The position numbers and the translations under genes were made by a program. From positions 1 through 23,517 of the forward strand of contig CAZNLL010000052.1 of the NCBI GenBank assembly GCA_964573885.1: 23,517 nt of DNA, read 5' to 3'. The notes beneath the pieces are model-generated. The model was not told the origin of the DNA and did no database searches. It was given only the letters and a program-made list of their open reading frames with translations. Below, one piece after another: positions 6,517 through 13,525 of the stretch (the stretch's first letter is position 1; each line of letters begins with the position of its first letter). The DNA comes from CAZNLL01 sp964573885 (GTDB taxonomy: Bacteria > Desulfobacterota > DSM-4660 > Desulfatiglandales > Desulfatiglandaceae).

Positions 6517-7956
6517 TTAGTAAGGCCGTCTTCGCTTCCTGGAAGGAAGAATCCCCATGGCTTCCCGATACTTGGCCACAGTACGTCGGGCCACTCTGAT
6601 GTTAAGCTTCTTCAGGGTATCAGCGAGCTCCTGGTCGCTGAAAGGCTTGGTGCTGTTTTCCGCCTTAATGATATTGCGGATGTGTTCCTTGACGCTTTCC
6701 GAGGCAACAGCGTCCCCGTCAATGCTTTTAATGGAGCTGTTAAAAAAGAACTTTAGCTCAAAAACCCCTTGCGGGGTATACACATACTTGTTCGTGGTCA
6801 CCCTGCTTACGGTGGACTCGTGCATCTGGATGTCTTCGGCCACATCCCGAAGCACCAGGGGTTTGAGACTGGCAACACCCTGATCAAAAAAGGCCCGTTG
6901 AAAGCGCACAATGCTCTCCGTGACCTTGTAAATGGTCCGCTGACGCTGGTGGATACTCTTTATGAGCCAAGCGGCTGATCTCAGCTTTTCCTGGATATAG
7001 GCCTTGGCGTTTTCATTGACGGAATCCTTACTCCGCAGCACCTCCTTATAGTAGGCATTGATCCGCAGCTTGGGTAAACCGTCCTCGTTTAGCACGATCT
7101 CATAGTCGTCACCCACCTTCAACACATAGATGTCCGGGGTGATGTATATGGTCTGCTCCTCTGAATACATCCTTCCCGGCCTTGGATCCAGGCTTTTAAT
7201 AACGGATACGGCGGCGAGGACCTCCTCTACGGGCGTGGAAAGGGCCTTGGCTATCTCGTCATACTTCCTGTCTTCAAGGTCCCTTAAATGATCCGCAATG
7301 ATCTTTTCCACAATGGTTCCGCCCAGGTCCTGAAACCGGGCCTGGGTCAAAAGGCATTCCCGCACATTGCGGGCCGCCACCCCCACAGGATCGAAGTTCT
7401 GGATCAGGGACAAGGTCTCAAGCACCTCCTCCGAGGGCCTTCCGCTGTACTCCTCGATCTCTTCTACGGATATGTCCAGGAAGCCGTCCTCGTTCAGGTT
7501 CCCGATGATGTAAGCACCGATGTCCCTCTGTATCTCATCGAGGTGGCTCATGTTCAGCTGCCACGAAAGGTGGGAATGAAGAGACGTTTTGGGGGCAGCC
7601 ACATTCTCAAAGGAGGGTAATTCCCTGTCTTCATAAGGTAATTCGGCCCAGGCCGTGTTATACTCGCCCAGGTAGTTCTCCCAGTCCACATCGTCCCGGG
7701 CCCGTTCGTCTACGGTTACCTCTGAGAGGTCGGTGAGTTCAGGGGTGGCCTCTTCTGGCTGATCCCGGTCTCCTTCCTCTTCGTTACCGTCCGTCCCTGC
7801 ATGCTCTTCCAGAACGGGATTCGTCTCCATCTCCTCGTAAATGGTCTCAAGGAGTTCCAGCCTGGAAAGTTGCAAAAGCTTGATGGCCTGTTGCAGTTGG
7901 GGAGTCATAATCAACTGCTGGGCCAAGCTCAGGGACTGTTTGAGTTCTAATGCCAT
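6517..7956 (-). CDS. rpoN: RNA polymerase sigma-54 factor
   Basis: A complete 479-residue sigma-54. Region I at the N-terminus is Gln- and Leu-rich (QSLSLAQQLIMTPQLQQAIK) and contacts bacterial enhancer-binding proteins. An acidic region II follows (about 55-110), then the core-binding domain (about 115-300) and the DNA-binding domain. HESTVSRVTTNKYVYTPQGV carries the helix-turn-helix element, and the RpoN box reads ARRTVAKYRE at about 456-465, 15 residues from the end. Sigma-54 directs RNA polymerase to -24/-12 promoters and needs an activator ATPase. It lies between lptB and hpf, with 31 and 59 bp gaps. A quick reading found no convincing -24/-12 promoter in the window. Confidence 0.98.
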   Translation of the reverse strand: MALELKQSLSLAQQLIMTPQLQQAIKLLQLSRLELLETIYEEMETNPVLEEHAGTDGNEEEGDRDQPEEATPELTDLSEVTVDERARDDVDWENYLGEYNTAWAELPYEDRELPSFENVAAPKTSLHSHLSWQLNMSHLDEIQRDIGAYIIGNLNEDGFLDISVEEIEEYSGRPSEEVLETLSLIQNFDPVGVAARNVRECLLTQARFQDLGGTIVEKIIADHLRDLEDRKYDEIAKALSTPVEEVLAAVSVIKSLDPRPGRMYSEEQTIYITPDIYVLKVGDDYEIVLNEDGLPKLRINAYYKEVLRSKDSVNENAKAYIQEKLRSAAWLIKSIHQRQRTIYKVTESIVRFQRAFFDQGVASLKPLVLRDVAEDIQMHESTVSRVTTNKYVYTPQGVFELKFFFNSSIKSIDGDAVASESVKEHIRNIIKAENSTKPFSDQELADTLKKLNIRVARRTVAKYREAMGILPSRKRRRPY

Positions 7957-7987
7957 GAAAAATGCGCCTGAATACTTCTTTGGTCCA

Positions 7988-8722
7988 TCAAAATCTGAAA
8001 TGGTCTCCCAGGTAAACGCTCCGCACTATTTCGCTGTTCACGATCTTTTCAGGTGAACCTTGTTCAATAATTTTTCCTGCACTAATGATGTAAGCCCGGT
8101 CACAGACACTCAGTGTCTCTCGAACGTTATGGTCAGAGATGACAATACCCAGACCCCTCTCCTTCAACTGCCTGATAATCTGTTGAATATCGCTGAGCAC
8201 CAGTGGATCGATGCCGGCAAAGGGCTCATCAAGGAGCATGAACCTCGGCTCCGTAACCAGGGCCCGGGTGATCTCCAGTCTTCGCCGTTCTCCCCCTGAG
8301 AGGGAAGAGGCCTTTTGCTTGGCCAGGTGGCCAATATTGAGTTCCGCTAAAAGCCCCCGGAGCCGCTCCTTCCTCTCCTGGGGCGAAATATCCAGGGTCT
8401 CCAGGATGGCGAGGAGGTTTTCCTCTACGGTGAGTTTCCTGAAGACCGAGGCCTCTTGAGCCAGGTAGTTGATCCCCTTTCTGGCCCTGATATACATGGG
8501 GTCACAGGTAATGTCCTGGCCGTTCAGGAGAACCCGGCCCTCTTCCGGCCGCGCCAGACCCACCACCATGTAAAAAGTGGTGGTCTTGCCTGCCCCGTTT
8601 GGACCCAAAAGGCCGACGATCTCTTTCCTTTTTAAGTCAATGCTGACCTGGTCGACGACCCGCTTTGCGTTGTAAATCTTGACCAGGCCCCGGGCCTGGA
8701 GCATTTCCCCCGCCCCGGCCAC
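7988..8722 (-). CDS. lptB: LPS export ABC transporter ATP-binding protein LptB
   Basis: A 244-residue ABC ATPase. Walker A is LLGPNGAGKTT, the signature is SSLSGGERRRLEI, and Walker B is FMLLDEPFAGIDP. The Q-loop contains NYLAQEASVFRKLTVEEN and the switch His is in VISDHNVRETL. These fit LptB closely. LptB powers extraction of lipopolysaccharide from the inner membrane with LptF and LptG, whose genes are not in this window. The chosen start is a GTG at 8722, 5 bp after the lptA stop, with an AAAAGG ribosome site inside the end of lptA. An ATG six codons later (8704) is an alternative start. lptC and lptA lie directly upstream. Confidence 0.96.
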   Translation of the reverse strand: MAGAGEMLQARGLVKIYNAKRVVDQVSIDLKRKEIVGLLGPNGAGKTTTFYMVVGLARPEEGRVLLNGQDITCDPMYIRARKGINYLAQEASVFRKLTVEENLLAILETLDISPQERKERLRGLLAELNIGHLAKQKASSLSGGERRRLEITRALVTEPRFMLLDEPFAGIDPLVLSDIQQIIRQLKERGLGIVISDHNVRETLSVCDRAYIISAGKIIEQGSPEKIVNSEIVRSVYLGDHFRF

Positions 8723-8727
8723 GGCAC

Positions 8728-9267
8728 CTACCTTTTCTTACCCCCGGGAAAAATGACGGCCCGGACCTTTTTGTCTTTTGACCCCTCTACGATGCTCCGA
8801 TCCTCCTTCAAAAAAAGGGTGATGCGATCTCCCTCTACAAAATCATTACCCTGTCTCACCACAGGGCTTCCGGTGAGGACCAGCTTTTCCTCTTGTTCAA
8901 AATAGGTGGCCTTGTCCGCGGTGGCCACTCCTCCTTCAGACCGGGTCACTTTGACCTGGCCGGTAGCCACAATTTTGTTGATCTTGGTCCCCACATCTCC
9001 TGATTTTTCTTGCTGGGGGTCACCCTCGTAATAGACACGCATCTCCTCGCAGGCCATGGTGAAATCATCCCTCTGGGCCTGGACATCGCCCTGGAAGGTC
9101 ACCATCTTGCGGGTGTTGTCCATTTCGAGGGTCTTGGATTTGATGACAATCGGTTTCGGTTCACTTTCCTTATCCTTGCTCATCACGGCTTCCGTGAAGC
9201 CTGCCCCCAGGAGCACGGATACACAGAGGACCACCAAAAAACAGGTTGCGAGGCTGAAACGTGTCAT
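8728..9267 (-). CDS. lptA: Periplasmic LPS transport protein LptA
   Basis: A 179-residue protein with an N-terminal signal peptide (hydrophobic stretch about residues 5-24, cleavage probably near 27). An OstA/LptA-type beta-jellyroll follows. Recognisable strands include IVIKSKTLEMDNTRKMVTFQ, VQAQRDDFTMACEEMRVYY, IVATGQVKVTRSEGGVATAD and KLVLTGSPVVRQGNDFVEGD. LptA forms the periplasmic bridge that carries LPS from LptC to the outer-membrane LptD. The gene overlaps lptC by 4 bp (ATGA) and is followed 5 bp later by lptB. This is the standard lptC-lptA-lptB order. The family is divergent in sequence, so the operon context strengthens the call. Confidence 0.92.
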   Translation of the reverse strand: MTRFSLATCFLVVLCVSVLLGAGFTEAVMSKDKESEPKPIVIKSKTLEMDNTRKMVTFQGDVQAQRDDFTMACEEMRVYYEGDPQQEKSGDVGTKINKIVATGQVKVTRSEGGVATADKATYFEQEEKLVLTGSPVVRQGNDFVEGDRITLFLKEDRSIVEGSKDKKVRAVIFPGGKKR

Positions 9268-9836
9268 GAGATAAAGGCCTCCCTATCAATGATCGCGACC
9301 GTATCGGAAAGGATCTTGAGCGTTTTCTTCTTGAGATCCACAAAAAGGCCACGCCCTGCCACAGAGAAAAAAGGACCCACAATCTTTACCGGCATATCGG
9401 TACGCAGGGAACCATCCTTCTCATTGATGAGGACATGGTCGGTGGTAATCTTGTAGCCGTTTTCAGAATACCCCTCCAGATCACCCCAGAGCTTGATGTC
9501 ACCTGAATCCCCTTGATAATCGCCCCTTTTCCCCATCAACTTCAGGACCGGCCTGTCTTCGGGTTCCACCCGGAGTCGAAAATCATTAAAGGAAAAGGTC
9601 TTTCTGTCTCCGGAGAACCTTACCTCTTTCGCATCCAAGATCCATTTGACTGCCTTATCCGGGTCATCCTGGGTATAATGCACATCCTGAAGCTTGAGTC
9701 CTTCCCCGGCCATAATCTCTTTTAGACCAGACTCCTCTAAGAGGTCTTTCCCGGATTTCAGGAGGTAAGAGGCAACCAGGGCAAGCAAAACCCCTAGGCC
9801 CACCAGGGGCCAATGTCTTTTGAGGAAGGCTCTCAT
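9264..9836 (-). CDS. lptC: LPS export protein LptC
   Basis: A membrane-anchored protein of about 190 residues from the ATG at 9836. An in-frame TTG at 9848 would add four residues, and neither start has a strong ribosome site. A single N-terminal transmembrane helix (about residues 9-25, VGLGVLLALVASYLL) anchors the protein in the inner membrane, facing the periplasm. The rest is the LptC/YrbK fold, with VHYTQDDPDKAVKWILDAKE, FSFNDFRLRVEPED and SGDIKLWGDLEGYSENGYKI. It hands LPS from the LptB2FG transporter to LptA. It lies after kdsC and overlaps lptA by 4 bp, the usual arrangement. Confidence 0.9.
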   Translation of the reverse strand: MRAFLKRHWPLVGLGVLLALVASYLLKSGKDLLEESGLKEIMAGEGLKLQDVHYTQDDPDKAVKWILDAKEVRFSGDRKTFSFNDFRLRVEPEDRPVLKLMGKRGDYQGDSGDIKLWGDLEGYSENGYKITTDHVLINEKDGSLRTDMPVKIVGPFFSVAGRGLFVDLKKKTLKILSDTVAIIDREAFIS

Positions 9837-9879
9837 GAGTGAAACCAATTATATCAAGGGCCTGTTCTCTCTGTAAAGC

Positions 9880-10401
9880 CTATTTTCCAGTGAAAACCCG
9901 GAGCGTTTCATCCCATTTTCCCTGGCATTTGAGGATCCATTCACAGGCCTCTCTCACGGCCCCGGCCCCCCCCCGGTTCCTTGTGATAAAATCGGCCGCC
10001 TCCCTCACCTCTTTGACCGCATCCGCCACGGCTATGCACAGGCCTGTCTTCCTGAACATGCCAAGATCAGGGAGGTCATCCCCCATGGAGCAGGCCGCCT
10101 CCGGACCCAGGTCTTTGTGCGCCAACAATCGCTCACAAAGGCCGCCTTTGTCTGAGACCCCCTGGTGAATCTCGACAATACCCAGATCCCGGGCACGCCG
10201 ATCCAAAGCGGACGATTTCCGGCTGGTAATCACAATCACTTCAACGCCCGCCTCCATCAGGAGTTTGAGGCCCAGACCGTCCTTGACATCGAAGGTCTTT
10301 ATCTCCCGCCCTTCTTCGTCCAGGGTTATGTCCCCTCCGGTGAGTACGCCGTCCACATCCAGGAAAAGTGCCTTTATCCCAATCGCCTTTTTTTCTATCA
10401 T
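9880..10401 (-). CDS. kdsC: 3-deoxy-D-manno-octulosonate 8-phosphate phosphatase KdsC
   Basis: A 173-residue HAD-superfamily phosphatase of the short, capless KdsC type. Motif I is LFLDVDGVLTGG, with the nucleophile Asp and the acid/base Asp two residues later. Motif II is VIVITSRKSSAL and motif IV is CSMGDDLPDLGMF. Further conserved pieces are KTFDVKDGLGLKLL and FITRNRGGAGAVREACEWIL. It removes phosphate from Kdo-8-phosphate to give free Kdo for LPS core synthesis. The gene follows kdsA, which makes its substrate, by 78 bp and precedes lptC. Length matches the family. Confidence 0.95.
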   Translation of the reverse strand: MIEKKAIGIKALFLDVDGVLTGGDITLDEEGREIKTFDVKDGLGLKLLMEAGVEVIVITSRKSSALDRRARDLGIVEIHQGVSDKGGLCERLLAHKDLGPEAACSMGDDLPDLGMFRKTGLCIAVADAVKEVREAADFITRNRGGAGAVREACEWILKCQGKWDETLRVFTGK

Positions 10402-10479
10402 CGGTTCCCCGCGGATTTTAAAAAGGCCTTCTCTCCCCTCGACCGGGGGAAGTCCTCGTATCCCTTGACAAAATGATGC

Positions 10480-11310
10480 TCATGGCCTGACAAGGGCGTG
10501 GATACGCTTGAGCATGGCTAAAAGCGGCGTGACCTCTTCGAGGGGGAGTGAGTTGGGGCCGTCGCAAAGGGCTGAGTCCGGGTTGGGATGCACCTCCATG
10601 AATACGCCGTCAGCCCCCGCTGCAACAGCGGCTTTGGAGAGATAACCCACAAACTGCCTCTGGCCCCCCGAGCAGGTCCCGCCCCCCCCGGGAAGTTGCA
10701 CGCTATGGGTGGCATCAAAGACCACAGGGAACCCGAGCTCCTTCATAATGGCGATGGAACGGATGTCCACCACCAGATTGTTATACCCGAAGGATGTCCC
10801 CCTCTCCGTAAGAAGAAGGGCATGGTTGCCTGTTGAAGTTGCCTTTTCCACGGCCCGTTCCATCTCCCAGGGAGAGAGGAATTGCCCCTTTTTGATATTT
10901 ATGGGAAGGCCCGTCCGGGCCGCCGCCACCACCAGATCGGTCTGCCGGCAAAGGAAGGCGGGTATCTGAATGACATCAAGGACCTGGGCCGCCCTTTGGA
11001 CCTGTGCAATCCGGTGGACATCGGAGAGTGCGGGCAACCCGGTGATCTCTTTTACTTTCTGAATGATCTCGAGTCCCTCATCCATACCCGGGCCCCGGTA
11101 GGACCCTACCGAGGTGCGGTTGGCCTTGTCGAAGGAGGTCTTGAAGATGACCGGAATGTCCAATTCCTCACCGGTCTTTTTCAGAAATCGAGCCACCTCC
11201 AAGGTGGTGGCCTCGTCTTCAATGACGCAGGGGCCTGAAATCAAGAAAAAAGGACCTTCCTGCCCCAGGGCAAATCCGCCGATCTTCATAGAGTGCTTTA
11301 TTCCCTTCAT
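10480..11310 (-). CDS. kdsA: Kdo-8-phosphate synthase, metal-dependent class
   Basis: A 276-residue enzyme that condenses phosphoenolpyruvate with arabinose 5-phosphate to give Kdo-8-phosphate. Recognisable parts are LISGPCVIEDE, FKTSFDKANRTSVGSYRGPG, FDATHSVQLPGG and MEVHPNPDSALCDGPNSL. The Cys in GPCVIE (Cys28 here) replaces the Asn of the E. coli enzyme. With the later His, Glu and Asp, this marks the metal-dependent class known from Aquifex. Two starts are possible: ATG 11310, with no good ribosome site, or ATG 11289, with an AAGGGA about 12 bp upstream; the second may be the true one. It is the first gene of the long minus-strand block and diverges from the DUF39 gene. Confidence 0.96.
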   Translation of the reverse strand: MKGIKHSMKIGGFALGQEGPFFLISGPCVIEDEATTLEVARFLKKTGEELDIPVIFKTSFDKANRTSVGSYRGPGMDEGLEIIQKVKEITGLPALSDVHRIAQVQRAAQVLDVIQIPAFLCRQTDLVVAAARTGLPINIKKGQFLSPWEMERAVEKATSTGNHALLLTERGTSFGYNNLVVDIRSIAIMKELGFPVVFDATHSVQLPGGGGTCSGGQRQFVGYLSKAAVAAGADGVFMEVHPNPDSALCDGPNSLPLEEVTPLLAMLKRIHALVRP

Positions 11311-11387
11311 TGAATGGTGTGAGCCCCCGAGGGGGTTTTCTACCCTTGGCCGGGGTCAAACGGCACGGCCCAGGGAGATAAAGACTA

Positions 11388-11416
11388 CTGTTATCCAAAG
11401 GGCAGGGGAAAGTCAA
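11388..11416 (-). promoter_or_regulatory. Possible promoter for kdsA block
   Basis: On the minus strand TTGACT (11411-11416) is separated by 17 bp from TAACAG (11388-11393). The -35 is good, the -10 only fair. The -35 box overlaps a 12-bp palindrome, GTCAA-GA-TTGAC at 11412-11423, which could be an operator. This would start transcription of the kdsA-to-tRNA block. Confidence 0.35.
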
Positions 11417-11470
11417 GATTGACCAAGGCTGGTGACGCGGGGTATGGCCCCGGAAGCAGGAAACTTTTCC

Positions 11471-11499
11471 TTGTCAGAAGAAGGCTTAGTCTCTATGAT
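11471..11499 (+). promoter_or_regulatory. Sigma-70-type promoter for the DUF39 gene
   Basis: TTGTCA (11471-11476) and TATGAT (11494-11499) are separated by exactly 17 bp. Each differs from consensus at one position. The start point would lie near 11506, giving a leader of about 30 bases that contains a GAGGAGGT ribosome site. The -10 box falls within the first copy of an 11-bp direct repeat. Confidence 0.6.
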
Positions 11500-11520
11500 G
11501 TCAAGTTTAAGTCTCTATGA
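11488..11520 (+). repeat. 11-bp direct repeat pair, 22 bp period
   Basis: AGTCTCTATGA occurs at 11488-11498 and again at 11510-11520. The start-to-start distance is 22 bp, about two helical turns. The first copy overlaps the -10 box and the second ends against the ribosome site of the DUF39 gene. A regulator binding both copies, or a local duplication, would explain it. Confidence 0.7.
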
Positions 11521-11535
11521 GGAGGTCGGCGATAC

Positions 11536-12705
11536 ATGGCTCAGAAAAAGGTGGCAAAGACAATCCAGCAAATCAATCAGAAGATCAGAGAGGGAAAGGT
11601 AGTGGTGGTCACGGCCGATGAGATGAGCCGCATCGTCAAAAGTGAGGGCCCCCGTAAGGCGGCCCGCAAGGTCGATGTGGTCACCACCGGGACCTTCTCC
11701 CCCATGTGTTCGTCAGGGGCTTTTATCAATTTCGGTCACACAAAACCGGCTATCAGGGCCTCCAAGGTCTGGCTCAACGGTGTGCCCGCCTATGCAGGGA
11801 TAGCTGCCGTGGATGTCTATATCGGCGCCACAGAACCCGCCGTGGATGACCCCCTCAACCGGGTTCACCCGGGACAATTCAAATACGGCGGCGGCCATGT
11901 CATCCACGACCTGGTGGCCGGGAACAGGGTCACTCTGAGGGCCGAGGCTTACGGCACGGATTGCTATCCTAATCGAGAGGTCAAGCAAAGGGTGAAGCTT
12001 GAAGACCTGCCTTCCGCTGTCCTATTAAATCCCAGAAACGCCTATCAAAACTACAATTGTGCCGTTAATCTCTCTGATAAGACCATTTACACCTACATGG
12101 GCGTCTTAAAGCCCAACGGGGGCAACGCCAATTACGCCACGGCGGCCCAGCTAAGCCCCCTCTTTAACGACCCCTACTACCTCACCCTGGGCCTGGGCAC
12201 ACGGATCTTTCTAGGGGGGGCCAAAGGTTACATTATCGGACCGGGGACCCAGCACAATCCCAACCCCAAAAGGGGTAAAAACGGCGTCCCCTTGAGCCCG
12301 GGCGGCACCCTTATGGTTAAGGGGAATCTCAAGGAGATGGATCCCAGGTGGCTTGCCGGGGCCAGCATGCTGGGTTACGGGTGCTCTCTTGCCGTGGGCG
12401 TGGGCGTTCCCATCCCCATACTCAACGAAGAAATGGCCCGGTTCACGGGTGTCTCCGACGAAGAGATCTTCACCCAGGTCATAGACTATGGGAACGACTA
12501 CCCCCGGGGTGAACCCGCCAGCCTGGCCCAGGTGAGTTATGCAGAGCTCAAGAGCGGCACCATCCACTTCAAAGGTCAGGATATTCCCACGGTACCCCTC
12601 TCCTCCTATGTGAGGGCCCTGGAGATTGCCCGGATCCTGAAGGGGTGGATTGAAAAGGGGGAATTCCTTCTTGCCGAGCCCCAGGAAATGCTCCCCTCTG
12701 TGTGA
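11536..12705 (+). CDS. DUF39 / homocysteine-biosynthesis family protein (L-aspartate semialdehyde sulfurtransferase-like)
   Basis: A 389-residue protein of the DUF39 (COG1900) family. Typical pieces are VVTTGTFSPMCSSGAFINFG, VWLNGVPAYAGIAAVDVYIGA, KYGGGHVIHDLVAG and EAYGTDCYPNREV. Glycine-rich blocks follow, such as IFLGGAKGYIIGPGTQHNP and LGYGCSLAVGVGVPIPILNE. In methanogens a member with added CBS domains works with a NIL/ferredoxin partner to turn aspartate semialdehyde and sulfide-derived sulfur into homocysteine, using two conserved cysteines. Cys58 and Cys143 here are the likely equivalents. This copy has no CBS domains, and no NIL/ferredoxin gene lies nearby, so the exact activity is inference. 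ATG 11536 has a GAGGAGGT ribosome site. It stands alone, divergent from kdsA and convergent with the dehydrogenase gene. Confidence 0.85.
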   Translation: MAQKKVAKTIQQINQKIREGKVVVVTADEMSRIVKSEGPRKAARKVDVVTTGTFSPMCSSGAFINFGHTKPAIRASKVWLNGVPAYAGIAAVDVYIGATEPAVDDPLNRVHPGQFKYGGGHVIHDLVAGNRVTLRAEAYGTDCYPNREVKQRVKLEDLPSAVLLNPRNAYQNYNCAVNLSDKTIYTYMGVLKPNGGNANYATAAQLSPLFNDPYYLTLGLGTRIFLGGAKGYIIGPGTQHNPNPKRGKNGVPLSPGGTLMVKGNLKEMDPRWLAGASMLGYGCSLAVGVGVPIPILNEEMARFTGVSDEEIFTQVIDYGNDYPRGEPASLAQVSYAELKSGTIHFKGQDIPTVPLSSYVRALEIARILKGWIEKGEFLLAEPQEMLPSV

Positions 12706-12736
12706 TGGTAGGCATCTCTTTCCCCTCTTCCCGGCC

Positions 12737-13501
12737 TTATCCTCCATAGAATCGTTTTTGGAGTCTCTGCATGCCCCTCAGCCACCGGTCGTAATCTGAC
12801 ACCTTTCGCTCCATGTAGGCCTGCACTACGGGGTGGGGGAGGATCAGGAATGTTTCTTCCGCCAGAGCCCGGACCACGGAATCGGCCACCTCTTCCGGTT
12901 CTATCATCCCGTCTACTGCGGCCACACCCCCACCCTCCCGGGTCATGTCTGTTCGTACGGCCTGGGGACAAAGCACCGAGACCTTAATCCCCTGCTCCCC
13001 GTGGGTGATGGCCAGGTTCTCGGCCAGGCCCACAGCGGCGTGTTTGGTCACCGAATAGGGGGCCGACCCGATCTGGCTGAGAAGTCCGGCCGCAGAGGCC
13101 GTGATAAGAAGATAGCCGCACCCCCGCTCTATCATGCCGGGAAGGGCCGCTCTGGCTGCGTACACATGGGACATGACATTAACCGCCCAGATTCGCTCCC
13201 AGTCTTCATTGGACACGTCCACCCCACCCAGGACCATGATGCCGGCGTTTGAGCAAAAAAGATCAATGGGGCCGAAACGCTCCTCGGCCTGTTTAACGGC
13301 TCGAATCACGTCCCCTTCAATGCCTACATCCCCGGTCACGGCGAGTCCGCCGATCTCATGGGCCACGGCCTCGGCGCCTTCTTGGTCCGTGTCCAAAACG
13401 GTCACGGCCCGAGCCCCTTCCTGAGAAAACCTCCGGCATAGGGCCCGGCCAATGCCGCCCGCACCACCCGTCACCATAACCACCTTCCCTTTCACCTCCA
13501 C
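12737..13501 (-). CDS. Short-chain dehydrogenase/reductase (SDR), substrate unknown
   Basis: A 254-residue classical SDR. The nucleotide motif is TGGAGGIG (11-18), NAG is at 85-87, and the catalytic set is Ser136, Tyr149 and Lys153 (YSVTK). Asp37 at the end of strand two, in VLDTD, predicts NAD rather than NADP. The core is followed by CPQAVRTDM and a substrate loop with GMIEPEEVADSVVRAL. The C-terminal tail, rich in Arg, Tyr and Trp, resembles that of uncharacterised SDRs annotated as oxidoreductases; the substrate cannot be read. The start is a GTG at 13501 with a GGGAGG ribosome site. It lies 24 bp downstream of the sensor phosphatase gene on the same strand, so the two likely form one transcript. 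Confidence 0.9.
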   Translation of the reverse strand: MEVKGKVVMVTGGAGGIGRALCRRFSQEGARAVTVLDTDQEGAEAVAHEIGGLAVTGDVGIEGDVIRAVKQAEERFGPIDLFCSNAGIMVLGGVDVSNEDWERIWAVNVMSHVYAARAALPGMIERGCGYLLITASAAGLLSQIGSAPYSVTKHAAVGLAENLAITHGEQGIKVSVLCPQAVRTDMTREGGGVAAVDGMIEPEEVADSVVRALAEETFLILPHPVVQAYMERKVSDYDRWLRGMQRLQKRFYGG

Positions 13502-13525
13502 TTCGCTTACCCTCCCTTTCGCTCG

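Noticed and set aside
11325..11341. CCCC-CGAG-GGGG hairpin followed by TTTTC in front of kdsA
   Set aside because: It would terminate on the plus strand, where no transcript is expected to arrive. The stem is too short to call.
11495..11602. A possible upstream frame beginning ATGATG and overlapping the DUF39 start out of frame
   Set aside because: Its ATG lies inside the predicted -10 box, so it would not be in the transcript.
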